64,000 nucleotides of DNA from Sinorhizobium fredii. Its GTDB lineage: Bacteria > Pseudomonadota > Alphaproteobacteria > Rhizobiales > Rhizobiaceae. This document shows positions 18,241 to 26,702 of this stretch, in pieces. The notes below the pieces were generated by a model that saw only the letters and a list, made by a program, of their open reading frames with translations, was not told where the DNA came from and made no database searches. The translations under genes were made by a program, and so were the position numbers. Within the stretch, counting starts at the first letter, position 1. The number at the start of each line of letters is the position of its first letter. The stretch is from NCBI RefSeq assembly GCF_002944405.1, contig NZ_CP024307.1, positions 3,136,001 through 3,200,000 of the forward strand, written 5' to 3'.

Positions 18241-18447
18241 TCACTGAGTAACGATAGCATCGGTCGATACTGAGTTCATCCACCACGATCCCCATGAGCC
18301 CCAAGCATCGCTCAGGTTCCCGCCTGCGGCCGTGACGGTCCCGATCACACCACCGACGAGCAAGGCCAAGAGAATAAGATATTCAGTCAGTGCAACACCG
18401 TCTTCTTCCCGCGCGAAAGCGGATACCTTAGCTACAAAAGCTTTCAT
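18241..18447 (-). CDS. Flp-type major pilin (locus 1), Trp-rich C-terminus, 68 aa
   Basis: The leader is basic and ends in EEDG. The prepilin-peptidase site G/VALTEY is followed by the hydrophobic helix LILLALLVGGVIGTV, a classical Flp pilin layout. The start at 18447 has AAAGGA about nine bases upstream. The mature C-terminus contains DAWGSWGSWW, four tryptophans in ten residues, which is unusual for this small pilin family. The other pilin in the window (26432) ends in an ordinary Asn/Ala-rich helix. It is the first gene of the locus 1 operon. Confidence 0.92.
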   Translation of the reverse strand: MKAFVAKVSAFAREEDGVALTEYLILLALLVGGVIGTVTAAGGNLSDAWGSWGSWWMNSVSTDAIVTQ

Positions 18448-18765
18448 CGAGAAATTCCTTTCAAATATACTTCGCGTGCCGCAAAATTCCCCGGGCCGCG
18501 CCGCCGTTGAGACCATCTCTCCGACTGACTTGATTAATAAACTGTTAATTTCTGAATCGTCAATCATTATATTTAGCAATTTTCGGAGGAGGTTGCTTAT
18601 GGTTAAGATAATAAACGAATATCTCTGGCTTTGCGGCGTGAAAAGCGGTATAGAATTGGCATCCTCTGAATTATATAGTCGGTTTTAAATAGCCCATACG
18701 GATTAGAATCCCTTCGGTAATTTCTTAAAAATAATCAGTTTGACTGCGTATGGAGTACGATAAAG
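18448..18765. promoter_or_regulatory. AT-rich divergent promoter region of Tad locus 1
   Basis: These 318 bp lie between the pilin gene (minus) and cpaA (plus) and are clearly more AT-rich than the surrounding genes. They must carry both promoters. I see no certain -35/-10 pair and no long inverted repeat, so no operator is named. Confidence 0.55.
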
Positions 18766-19287
18766 ATGATTTCCGCAATCAACATCTTAATTGTGACAAA
18801 AGTATTACTTTTATTTTATGCCGCCTGGAGCGATTTCCGGCTCTGGAAAATACCGAACCTAATCGTGCTGGCTCTTGTCGCCGTTTATGGGTTTTATACT
18901 GCCCTGCAGTTGCTGACGGCTGAAGATGTCGGCGCGGCCCTCTTCTCCTCGTCGGGCATTGCCGGCGATGTCGGAGCCGGGCTGCTGCTCTTCGCCATTG
19001 GATTTGGCCTATGGTCGTTCAAGCTCTTCGGCGCGGGTGACGCCAAGCTGTTTCTGCCGATCGGCCTCTTCATAGGCTGGCACGGCATGCTGCCCTTTGC
19101 GGTCTTCCTGCTGATCGGGGGCGTGGTGACGCTCCTCATCCTCAAGTTGCCGATGCCGCTGCAATTGGCCCACTTGTCCGTGGTGATGCGCGTGGAAGAG
19201 ATTCGTACGACGCGAAAGATTCCCTACGGCGTCATCATGGCCGCAGCCGCGCTCACCATGATGGCCCTGCGGCCGGGTCTTGCCTAA
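18766..19287 (+). CDS. cpaA: prepilin peptidase CpaA/TadV (locus 1), 173 aa
   Basis: This is an aspartic prepilin peptidase of the short Tad type, without the N-methylase part. The two catalytic aspartates are Asp23 (WSDFR) and Asp92 in GAGDAK. About six membrane helices are predicted. It cleaves the Flp pilin and TadE-type pseudopilins after the Gly before xxxxE. It is transcribed away from the pilin operon through the shared AT-rich region. The length is normal. Confidence 0.94.
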   Translation: MISAINILIVTKVLLLFYAAWSDFRLWKIPNLIVLALVAVYGFYTALQLLTAEDVGAALFSSSGIAGDVGAGLLLFAIGFGLWSFKLFGAGDAKLFLPIGLFIGWHGMLPFAVFLLIGGVVTLLILKLPMPLQLAHLSVVMRVEEIRTTRKIPYGVIMAAAALTMMALRPGLA

Positions 19288-19430
19288 CTCCTAAAACCAT
19301 CCAGACGAAAGCAAGAATCGCAAAATAGCAACATTAACGGAGCAGTGACTAATAAATACGGGCGAGTTGACCGCTTAAAAGAATTCAGATCAACTGCCGA
19401 TTGGGGAAATAATCTATTGGTTTTACAACG

Positions 19431-20489
19431 ATGAGAGCGTTCCTTTCTGCTATGGGGCGAACAAAGGCCGATTACCGCCTTGCCCATTTGATACTGCTAT
19501 TGCACATTTCTTCCATGTGTGGGCTGGTCTGGTATTTGGGAGTTGAGCCATACTACCGGACCGGCAAGTTCTACCTTCAGCTGTCGTTCATGGCGATGCT
19601 GGTTTACGTGATGTGTTATATGCTGTGGACTGTCGTTCGGTTTTTGATCGAGCGGAGAGAGCAGCCGACCGCGGCATTGATCAAGCACATGCGTGATGTT
19701 CTGGTCCGGGACGACCGCTATGCCCATGCGCTTCACTCGATGGCAATATTCATTGGGATGATCACGGTCTTTGCGACGATCAAGTCAACGATACCTGCCA
19801 TCAATCCATTCTCCTGGGATCCTGTCTTCATCGAAATCGACCGTGCAATTTTTGGCGGAGTCGATCCATATATCCTCACAAGTGCGCTCTTCGGCAACGC
19901 CTATGCGATTATCGTCATAAACTTCTTCTATAACCTGTGGCTCATTCTCGTTGCGTGCGCCCTGGTGTGGGCCGCGTGGACCTCCAATCATTTCTTGCGC
20001 TTGCGCTTCATGTTCTCGGCCCTGCTAGGATGGCTTGTTGCAGGCAATATTCTTGCGATCACCTTTTCATCGGTCGGGCCGTGCTTCGTAGAGCCGTTAA
20101 CAGGCGATAACACTTATGCCCCGCTGATGCAGCTGCTTGAGCACGTGAATTTGGAGACTCAAATGGTCTGGGCGCTGACTGCTCAGAAAGGCCTCTGGGT
20201 CGCCTATACGAGTGAAATCGGGGCGATTTCCGGAATCTCTGCCATGCCGAGCCTGCACGTCGTCTTTGCCGTGACAATCGCCTGCGTAACATGGGGCATG
20301 GGACGTCTTCGACGCTGGGCCGGAACCGGTTTTGCGGTCATAATAGGGATTGGGTCAGTCCAACTCGGATGGCATTATGCATGTGACGGCATTGTCGGTG
20401 TCGCCCTAGCTCTCCTGTTCTGGAAGGTCTCCGGTTATCTCGCATCTTGGTCACTGGATCATTCATCGCCCGTACTGAAGCCTGCCTAA
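19431..20489 (+). CDS. PAP2/AUR1-type membrane phosphatase or phosphosphingolipid synthase-like protein, 352 aa
   Basis: The product is polytopic, with about eight membrane helices. The PAP2_3 (AUR1/IPC-synthase-like) motifs are SAMPSLHVV (residues about 277-285) and GWHYACDGIVGV, which supply the His/His/Asp catalytic set. The family transfers or removes phospho-headgroups of lipids at the membrane surface. It starts 143 bp after cpaA on the same strand and might share its transcript, but a functional link to pili is not shown. The real substrate could be phosphatidate or undecaprenyl phosphate. Confidence 0.85.
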   Translation: MRAFLSAMGRTKADYRLAHLILLLHISSMCGLVWYLGVEPYYRTGKFYLQLSFMAMLVYVMCYMLWTVVRFLIERREQPTAALIKHMRDVLVRDDRYAHALHSMAIFIGMITVFATIKSTIPAINPFSWDPVFIEIDRAIFGGVDPYILTSALFGNAYAIIVINFFYNLWLILVACALVWAAWTSNHFLRLRFMFSALLGWLVAGNILAITFSSVGPCFVEPLTGDNTYAPLMQLLEHVNLETQMVWALTAQKGLWVAYTSEIGAISGISAMPSLHVVFAVTIACVTWGMGRLRRWAGTGFAVIIGIGSVQLGWHYACDGIVGVALALLFWKVSGYLASWSLDHSSPVLKPA

Positions 20490-20615
20490 GCGGACCAGGA
20501 TATAGACCCAACCCGCGTTGACGGTGTCTACCAAGTCAGCATCCGGGAAGAAACCGGCGAGACGGAAGACGAGAACGGCAGCGGCTTGCCGTCCCTCCCA
20601 TGGGCAGTTCCCCGA

Positions 20616-21911
20616 CTACTCAACGAGCGACACCGTTCGGCCCACGACGATCTCGTCGGTTGGCGAGGCGCAGGTCTCCATCGTCGAATTCCCCGTGAAC
20701 GTGATCTGGTCCGCGACGATCTGTGTGCATCCCCCGGACACGGTTGAATTGCCGGTGAAATCGATACTGCCGGTAGGAATGTAGAGGTTTCCTTCCAGGC
20801 TCGATTCGGAATTGCCCGTCACCTGATGGGCCACACCAGTGTCGCGCCGGCTGCCGAAGAAGAGCAGCCCGGCGAATGGCCCGGTGGTCGGAGCGGAGAG
20901 ATCGATATCGCCGTTACCGAGCAGTTTCGCGGCGGCTCCGTTGGTGAAGTACAGGGTGACACCGTCGCCGGAAAGCTTTGCCCCCGCAGTAACCGTAAAG
21001 TCGCCGCCGTCTATGATATAGAGGCCAGGCTTCAGCGTAATGGTGCCCTTGATCTCCAGTCCGCCGCAGAACCGGATTGCCTGTGTCCCGTTCGCAAGCT
21101 TGTCGAACGCGTAGGCGGAATCCGAGATATAAGCGAGCGTTCGACAGGGAAGCTGCTCGACATGCAGCTTGTCGGGTTCGGCGACGGGGGCAAAAGGATC
21201 CGCCGTCGGCGGGACGCGTTCGACGGGCGCGCTGCAACCGGTCATCGTCAGGCCCGTCGTCGTTACCGCTTCGCCAACAGTGTAGACACAATCCGTCGAC
21301 ATCACCGCGCTGCCGTTCTTCATCAGAAAGGCATCGGCGGCGCTCGAATTGGAGACCACGCTGCAGCCCGACAATTGCACATGGGTCGAGCCGGTAACGG
21401 TTACCGCGCCGGACGCCGAATTCGACAGCGCAAGCACGCACGCGTTCGAGCCGCCCTTGACCTCGGCGACGGCACGGGCCGAGATCGTCACGGGCGCGCC
21501 GATGAAGACGGACGAGAACAGGCGCGCATGCGTCTCCGTCAGCTCGACCGTGATCTTGCTGGATCCGGCGCTCAGCCCCGGCTTCGTGCCGACGGTCAGG
21601 GTACCGGGCGAGTAGCCGGAGGCGCGTGCGATCCTCAGCGCCGTGCTCTCGAGGCCCGATTGCTGGTCGCCCGCTCGATGGCGGATGGCTGCGGCATGAG
21701 CCGAGACGTCCGCCGCATGCTGCAGTTTGCGGCTCTCCATATACCAGTAGCCGCTTTCCGCCCCCAGCCCCATGGCGCCAACCAGCACCGGAAACACGAT
21801 CGCCGCGATGACGGCGACGGCGCCGACCTCGTCCTCCAGGAGTGCGCACGAAAGGCGCCGCGGGCGCGGCGACGTTTTCCTGGGTTCGCTAACGTTGTTT
21901 CCTTTGCGCAT
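20616..21911 (-). CDS. tadG: TadG-like pilus assembly protein (locus 2), 431 aa
   Basis: The N-terminus has a basic segment, then EDEVGAVAVIAAIVFPVLVG forming the membrane helix, and the TadG signature ESGYWYMESRKLQHAADVSA. The about 370-residue C-terminal part is periplasmic and repetitive in a beta-solenoid-like way (GNSTVSGG, GNSTMETC and similar). ATG 21911 has AGGA eight to nine bases upstream. The gene is divergent from the rest of locus 2, so it must have its own promoter in the 206-bp gap before cpaA. It is only distantly similar to the locus 1 copy. Confidence 0.85.
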   Translation of the reverse strand: MRKGNNVSEPRKTSPRPRRLSCALLEDEVGAVAVIAAIVFPVLVGAMGLGAESGYWYMESRKLQHAADVSAHAAAIRHRAGDQQSGLESTALRIARASGYSPGTLTVGTKPGLSAGSSKITVELTETHARLFSSVFIGAPVTISARAVAEVKGGSNACVLALSNSASGAVTVTGSTHVQLSGCSVVSNSSAADAFLMKNGSAVMSTDCVYTVGEAVTTTGLTMTGCSAPVERVPPTADPFAPVAEPDKLHVEQLPCRTLAYISDSAYAFDKLANGTQAIRFCGGLEIKGTITLKPGLYIIDGGDFTVTAGAKLSGDGVTLYFTNGAAAKLLGNGDIDLSAPTTGPFAGLLFFGSRRDTGVAHQVTGNSESSLEGNLYIPTGSIDFTGNSTVSGGCTQIVADQITFTGNSTMETCASPTDEIVVGRTVSLVE

Positions 21912-22117
21912 CCGAATGTCCTGGAGTGCTGTTGATCCGGCCGAGGATATATCCCTCACCTGAAGCGGTTGCGATTCGGCCGGTTGGACTAGTCCTCTCC
22001 ATTCGCCTTGCCGCCTGCGCTTAGACCATCAGGCCGAATGGCGACCGCGGGATGGAGACGGCATATTCCGCAGCACCTCAAACGGCCTTCCCGGCCCTCG
22101 TGAAAGGCGCCCTTGTG

Positions 22118-22630
22118 ATGCTCTCCACTTCCGCAGCTTGGCTCGCATTCTTAGTCTTTGCCGGAACGATGACTTATGCCGGCCTAAAGGACGTGGCGAC
22201 GATGACGATTTCGAACCGTCTCGTCGGTTTTCTGCTGGTCGCCTTCGCGGTGCTTGCGCCGCTCGCCGGCCTCGATCTTTCCACGATCTGGTCGAGCATC
22301 CTGGTCGCCTCGGCGGTGCTCGCCTGCACCTTCGCCTTCTTTGCCCTCGGCTGGATCGGCGGCGGCGACGCAAAGTTGCTGCCCGTCGCGGTGCTCTGGC
22401 TCGGCCCGGGGCTTGCCCTCAGTTTCGTTATCTACGCCTCGGTGCTCGGCGCGGTTCTCACGCTGACGCTGCTGCAGTTTCGCAGGGTGCCGCTGCCGGT
22501 CGTCCTGAAGAAGCGCGCCTGGTCGAGCCGGTTGCACCAGCCGCAATCGGGCATTCCCTACGGTGCAGCGATGGCGCCTGCGGCACTTCTCCTGCTCCCG
22601 GAAAGCCACTGGTTCTCCGCCCTTCTCTGA
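22118..22630 (+). CDS. cpaA: prepilin peptidase CpaA/TadV (locus 2), 170 aa
   Basis: This is a second short aspartic prepilin peptidase. Asp25 lies in GLKDVATMTISNRL and Asp84 in GGGDAK, with about six membrane helices. I prefer the ATG at 22118 (AAAGG ten bases upstream); an in-frame ATG at 22052 would add 22 mostly polar residues. It is the first gene of the plus-strand part of locus 2 and lies 34 bp before cpaB. It is the expected enzyme for the locus 2 pilin and for the G/ASAVE site in the CpaE-TadE fusion. Confidence 0.92.
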   Translation: MLSTSAAWLAFLVFAGTMTYAGLKDVATMTISNRLVGFLLVAFAVLAPLAGLDLSTIWSSILVASAVLACTFAFFALGWIGGGDAKLLPVAVLWLGPGLALSFVIYASVLGAVLTLTLLQFRRVPLPVVLKKRAWSSRLHQPQSGIPYGAAMAPAALLLLPESHWFSALL

Positions 22631-22664
22631 GGACTCCCTTAGTCCGTAACGCACAGGTCCTACC

Positions 22665-23456
22665 ATGATCCGCTTGGTCATTCTCCTTTTCGCACTCGCC
22701 TCCGGCGGTGCCGCATCCTGGTTGGCGCTCGGCTTCACCGATCAGCCGACAGTCGAGGCAGCCGAAGTTCAACAGTCTCCCTCGCAGGAGGTGCTCGTCG
22801 CCGCGCAAGAGCTGGCCCGCGGCACGACGCTCGAGGAGTCGCACCTGCGCTGGCAGGCGTGGGAGGGAGAGATCCCGCCGGTGTTCATCAGCCGCAGCGC
22901 ACGACCGGACGCGATGGCGACGCTCAAGGGGCTGCTCGCCCAGAGCGGTTTCGTCGCCGGAGAGCCGATCCGCGAGGATAAGCTTGCCCAGCGCGGCAGC
23001 GGTTTCCTCTCCAGCATGCTGCCTTCGGGAAAGCGGGCGATAGCCGTCCGCGTCACGGCGGAGAGCACGGCCGGCGGCTTCATCCTGCCGAACGACCATG
23101 TCGACGTCATCCACACCGTCGCTCGTCCGGATTCATCTGGAAAGGACGGCAAGGTGGTCAGCCGGGCGATCCTTTCCAACATACGGGTGCTCGCCGTCGA
23201 TCAGACCATCTCGGAAGGTGCGGACGGCACCTCGGTGGTCGGCAAAACCGCCACACTCGAGGCGGACCCCAAGCAGATCGCAGTCATCGCCGCGGCAGAA
23301 GCCTCCGGCACCGTGTCGCTGGCGCTGCGGGCGGTTTCTGACAACCTGGAAGCACCGGTTGTCGAGACGGAAGGAAACCGACCAGGGGTCGTGCGCATTG
23401 TTAGTGGTGGGCGGCTGTCGATGGTCGAGGTTCCGTCCCGCTCCGGTGGCAGTTGA
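22665..23456 (+). CDS. cpaB: Tad pilus protein CpaB/RcpC (locus 2), 263 aa
   Basis: A signal or anchor helix (residues 1-20) is followed by an SAF domain (VLVAAQELARGTTLEESHL) and the CpaB domain, with AIAVRVTAESTAGGFILP and NDHVDVIHTVARPD. It lacks the long charged C-terminus of the locus 1 protein. CpaB normally partners the secretin CpaC. A partner secretin is absent from this locus, which makes its partner a question. It lies between cpaA and the cpaE-tadE fusion with short spacers. Confidence 0.92.
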   Translation: MIRLVILLFALASGGAASWLALGFTDQPTVEAAEVQQSPSQEVLVAAQELARGTTLEESHLRWQAWEGEIPPVFISRSARPDAMATLKGLLAQSGFVAGEPIREDKLAQRGSGFLSSMLPSGKRAIAVRVTAESTAGGFILPNDHVDVIHTVARPDSSGKDGKVVSRAILSNIRVLAVDQTISEGADGTSVVGKTATLEADPKQIAVIAAAEASGTVSLALRAVSDNLEAPVVETEGNRPGVVRIVSGGRLSMVEVPSRSGGS

Positions 23457-23481
23457 TTGTTTTTCACGGGATTTCGGACAG

Positions 23482-25224
23482 ATGAAACAGCTCGACGCAA
23501 AAGCCCAGGACACCCCGCGGGAACCGGTCGCGCCGCTCCTGTCAATCCCGAAGGTGGACATCGCCGTCTTCTGCCGCTCGGAGGCGTTGAAGGAGACGGT
23601 CCACGCGGCGGCCATGGACCGCCGGATGGCTCGCGCCACCGTGACGGTCAAGGAAGGCGGTCTCGAGGAAGCGACGGCACTTTACGCGGGTGTCACTTCG
23701 CCAAACCTCGTCGTCGTGGAAAACACCGACGACGAGGAGCGCCTCATGAGTGCACTCGAAGCCCTGGCGGTTGAGTGCGTCACCGGAACCAAGGTCATCG
23801 TCGTTGGCTCGTCCAACGACGTGGGACTCTACAAGAGACTCGTGGATGCGGGCGTCAGCGACTATCTGGTCATGCCGCTTGACCCGATCGACTTCGTGGC
23901 GGCGGTGCATCGCTGCTTTCGCGACTCTGGCGAAGAGAAGCTCGGGCGCATCGTCGCCTTTATCGGCGCCAAGGGCGGAACCGGATCGTCGACGCTCGCC
24001 CATAACGTCGCTTATGCGATGTCGAAGCGCGTCGATGCCGATGTGCTGGTGGCCGACCTCGACCTCCAGTTCGGCACGCTCGGGCTGGATTTCGATGTGG
24101 AGGCGGTCCAGGGCATGACCGACGTCCTCAGCAGCCCCGACCGACTGGACGACGTCCTCCTGCGGCGCCTGGCGGTGCCCTATACGGAGCACCTGCACCT
24201 GCTTCCGACGACTACCGATCTCAACAGGTTCTTCTATCTCAAGGAGGAGCATGTCGATCATCTGCTCGATGTCGCCCGGTCCAGCTCCTGGCAAATCGTC
24301 GTCGATCTGCCGCACATTTGGATGCAGTGGACTCGAAAGATCCTGCTTGAGGCGGACGAGATCGTGATCACCGCAACGCCCGACCTGGCGTCGATGCGCA
24401 ACGTGAAGAACCTGCTCGACCTCCTGAAGAAGGCGCGCCCCAACGATCCGCCGCCGAGACTCGTGCTGAACAGGACGGACACGCCGAAGCTCGCCGAGAT
24501 CAAGCCGAAGGACTTCGCCGCCGCTGTCGGTCTTGAGGAAAGCGTATCCGTTCCCTTCGATCCCCAACTGTTCGGCAAGGCGGCCAATAACGGCCAATTG
24601 GTCATCGAATCGGCGCCCGAGTCGAAGGCGGGGCAGGCCATAGTATCGCTTGCCTGGCGGGTCGGCGGCACCAGGGAGAGACGGGTGCGGAAGAAGGGTA
24701 TCGCAGGGCTGGTGCAGAGGTTCACCCAACGGCGAAAGCAGAAGGCAGCGGCGGGGCTTCGTAAGAACGCCCAGGAGCTGAAGAAGTCGGAGGCCGGCGC
24801 TTCGGCTGTGGAATTTGCGCTGTTTGCACCGGTGCTGGCACTCGGCCTCGTCGCTATGGCCGATGTGGCACTGGCGCTCCACGAGCGGATGACGATCGAC
24901 CATGTGCTTCGGGCCGGAGCGCAAGCCGCCATGGCCGATCCGGGGGCGACGCAGGTCGACAAGGTGCTGCAGTCGACGCTGGCGCAAAGCGCGACGCCAG
25001 CTAATGTCGCCCTGGCGCCGGTACAGCGTTACTGCGCCTGCCCGGAAAACGCCGACGTCCAGCCGGAGGCCGCGCCGCAATGCGGGACGACATCCTGCGC
25101 AAATTCGGCACAGCAGCTGGTATTCTATCGTCTCCAAGCGGCGAAGAATTACCAGCCCATGTCCCTGCCGGAGGCGCTCCCGCCCTTCCAGCTCAACTCC
25201 TCGATGCAGGTGCAGGTCCGATGA
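23482..25224 (+). CDS. CpaE/TadZ-TadE fusion protein (locus 2), 580 aa
   Basis: One uninterrupted frame encodes two normally separate proteins. Residues about 25-145 are a receiver-like domain. Residues 158-425 are the ParA/MinD-like CpaE ATPase, with GAKGGTGSST carrying Lys164 and VADLDLQFGTLGLDF. A basic linker (about 405-433) leads into a complete TadE pseudopilin: EAGASAVEFALFAPVLALG, then MTIDHVLRAGAQAA and a Cys-containing periplasmic domain. Gly439/Ala440 with Glu444 fits the prepilin-peptidase consensus G/xxxxE. No in-frame ATG, GTG or TTG with a ribosome site lies in the linker. Topology allows a cytoplasmic ATPase joined to a periplasmic tail by one helix. It is coupled to the next tadE by ATGA. 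Confidence 0.9.
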   Translation: MKQLDAKAQDTPREPVAPLLSIPKVDIAVFCRSEALKETVHAAAMDRRMARATVTVKEGGLEEATALYAGVTSPNLVVVENTDDEERLMSALEALAVECVTGTKVIVVGSSNDVGLYKRLVDAGVSDYLVMPLDPIDFVAAVHRCFRDSGEEKLGRIVAFIGAKGGTGSSTLAHNVAYAMSKRVDADVLVADLDLQFGTLGLDFDVEAVQGMTDVLSSPDRLDDVLLRRLAVPYTEHLHLLPTTTDLNRFFYLKEEHVDHLLDVARSSSWQIVVDLPHIWMQWTRKILLEADEIVITATPDLASMRNVKNLLDLLKKARPNDPPPRLVLNRTDTPKLAEIKPKDFAAAVGLEESVSVPFDPQLFGKAANNGQLVIESAPESKAGQAIVSLAWRVGGTRERRVRKKGIAGLVQRFTQRRKQKAAAGLRKNAQELKKSEAGASAVEFALFAPVLALGLVAMADVALALHERMTIDHVLRAGAQAAMADPGATQVDKVLQSTLAQSATPANVALAPVQRYCACPENADVQPEAAPQCGTTSCANSAQQLVFYRLQAAKNYQPMSLPEALPPFQLNSSMQVQVR

Positions 25225-25646
25225 CCCGATCGTTCCATACCCTTCGTCGCGCCTGGCGCAGCCAGTCCGGCGCGACGGCGGTCGAGTTCGCACTTGTCTG
25301 TTTTCCCCTGCTTCTGCTGGTCCTTGGCGTGATCGAGTTCGGCCGCGCCTTTTACGTGCGCAACGACCTGTCCTATGCCGCCGACTTTGCCGCCCGGCAG
25401 GTGCTCATAGGCCAGATCGCCCGCGATGCGCCCGACAGCGAGGCGCAGTCGAAGCTGGCGAGCGCCGTCCGCGACAAGTTCGGCAGCGGCGATCCCGATC
25501 TGCTGCAAATTGCCGTCAGCAAGCAAACGGTCGATGGCATCGATTTTCGCGTCTTGTCGATCCGCTATCCATTCCGTTTCTTCGTCCCCGGGCTGGCCGA
25601 AACTCCGTTCAGCCTCGCACTTTCGCGGCGAATTCCGATCGGCTGA
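25221..25646 (+). CDS. tadE: TadE-like minor pseudopilin (locus 2), 141 aa
   Basis: The basic leader ends in SQSG and is followed by ATAVEFALVCFPLLLLVLG, an excellent G/xxxxE prepilin site and membrane helix. About 100 periplasmic residues follow. Its ATG overlaps the stop of the cpaE-tadE fusion (ATGA at 25221-25224). Together with the fused TadE domain it gives locus 2 two minor pseudopilins, the usual number. It converges with the minus-strand secretin N-domain gene 19 bp downstream. Confidence 0.92.
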   Translation: MTRSFHTLRRAWRSQSGATAVEFALVCFPLLLLVLGVIEFGRAFYVRNDLSYAADFAARQVLIGQIARDAPDSEAQSKLASAVRDKFGSGDPDLLQIAVSKQTVDGIDFRVLSIRYPFRFFVPGLAETPFSLALSRRIPIG

Positions 25647-25664
25647 GCGTTTTGGTCAGGCCGG

Positions 25665-26162
25665 TCATTGTTCGCCCCCTTCGTCGAGCGGCGGAGCGTT
25701 AGGCGGAGGAGGTGCCGTCGTTTCATCGCTGGGCGGAACCGGGTCGCAATGTTCCGTGCAGCTATAGGTCGATCGCCCGCCGCCGCCGTGCACGGTGACC
25801 AGACGGCCGCCCGCTGCGACTACATCGAGAACGATGTTGGCAACCTCGCCGCCTTCAGCGTCCATGACGATGAGGTTCGTCGAGCCGGGCGTCTTGCCGG
25901 TCAGGATGACCGTCTTGTCGTCGCTGAGCGTCGCGTGGGCGATGGCGGGATTGCCGATGATGAGCGTGCTCGCCGGTCGGGCGAGGATCAGTGGCCTCGC
26001 AAAATCGACAATGACCCTGACGACGCCCTCGGTCTGGCGGCTAGGCTCCAGGGCCGTGGACGGGGGGCTCTCTTCCGCCGCCTGCGCCGCGCCAAGGACG
26101 GTACAGGTCATCAGGGCGAGAATAAGCCACCCGGCCCCGCCCTGCCTTGGAACCACTCGCAT
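25665..26162 (-). CDS. stand-alone secretin N-domain (pilus formation N-terminal) protein, 165 aa
   Basis: A signal peptide ending near AAQAA is followed by a single pilus-formation N-terminal domain (T2SS/T3SS_pil_N) at about residues 45-125: DFARPLILARPASTLIIGNP, then LSDDKTVILTGKTPGSTNL. This is the domain found at the N-terminus of CpaC. The C-terminal tail is Pro-rich with two cysteines, and no secretin channel domain follows. The start at 26162 has GGGAG seven bases upstream. The gene is antisense to the locus and sits between tadE and the pilin. It may act as a periplasmic adaptor for a secretin encoded elsewhere. Confidence 0.85.
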   Translation of the reverse strand: MRVVPRQGGAGWLILALMTCTVLGAAQAAEESPPSTALEPSRQTEGVVRVIVDFARPLILARPASTLIIGNPAIAHATLSDDKTVILTGKTPGSTNLIVMDAEGGEVANIVLDVVAAGGRLVTVHGGGGRSTYSCTEHCDPVPPSDETTAPPPPNAPPLDEGGEQ

Positions 26163-26431
26163 CGTTCGCTCCCGATCTCTGTGAACGGACACACCTTCCG
26201 TTCGAAGAAGGCTGGCAAAAGCAAGAGGATAGTGCGGCCGAACGATTGGACTAGGCCAACAAGCCGACCTTACTGCGGAAGTGGTATCGGCCATCAGGCT
26301 GAATGGATCAAAAGGGTTAATAAAGTCTATATCAAGGCCACACAGCAAGCGGGAAACGAGCAGAAGCCGCCCCGGCCTGTGATGCCGAACTTGGCGTCGG
26401 CGCAACCCCAACCCACTCGAAGGATCGTCTC

Positions 26432-26593
26432 ATGAAAAATCTTCTCGTCCGCTTCGTCCGCAACGAATCCGGCGCCACGGCCATCGAATACGGCCTGATC
26501 GCAGGCCTTATCGCCGTCGTCATCATCACTGCCGTACGGACCGTCGGCACCGACGTCAACACCGCATTCAACGCCATCGCAACGGCCCTCTAA
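26432..26593 (+). CDS. pilA: Flp-type major pilin (locus 2), 53 aa
   Basis: The leader ends in RNESG and the cleavage site is G/ATAIEY, followed by the helix GLIAGLIAVVIITAV and a short Asn/Ala-rich end. This is a textbook rhizobial Flp/PilA pilin. AAGGA lies seven bases before the ATG. The gene has 109 bp before cpaF and 269 bp before the divergent secretin N-domain gene, so a dedicated promoter upstream is likely. Confidence 0.95.
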   Translation: MKNLLVRFVRNESGATAIEYGLIAGLIAVVIITAVRTVGTDVNTAFNAIATAL

Positions 26594-26702
26594 GGCGACC
26601 CGAGTCACTGCGTCGGTCGCCAAGCGAAGCGGAAGGCACAATCGCCTTCCGCTGTCGCATCTGAAGAGCACAGACATCTCAACGACGAGTGAAGCGACAA
26701 CG

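Noticed and set aside
23542..25293. 583-codon minus-strand frame opposite the cpaE-tadE fusion
   Set aside because: Its composition is Arg/His/Asp-rich without motifs, whereas the plus frame carries complete ATPase and pseudopilin domains.
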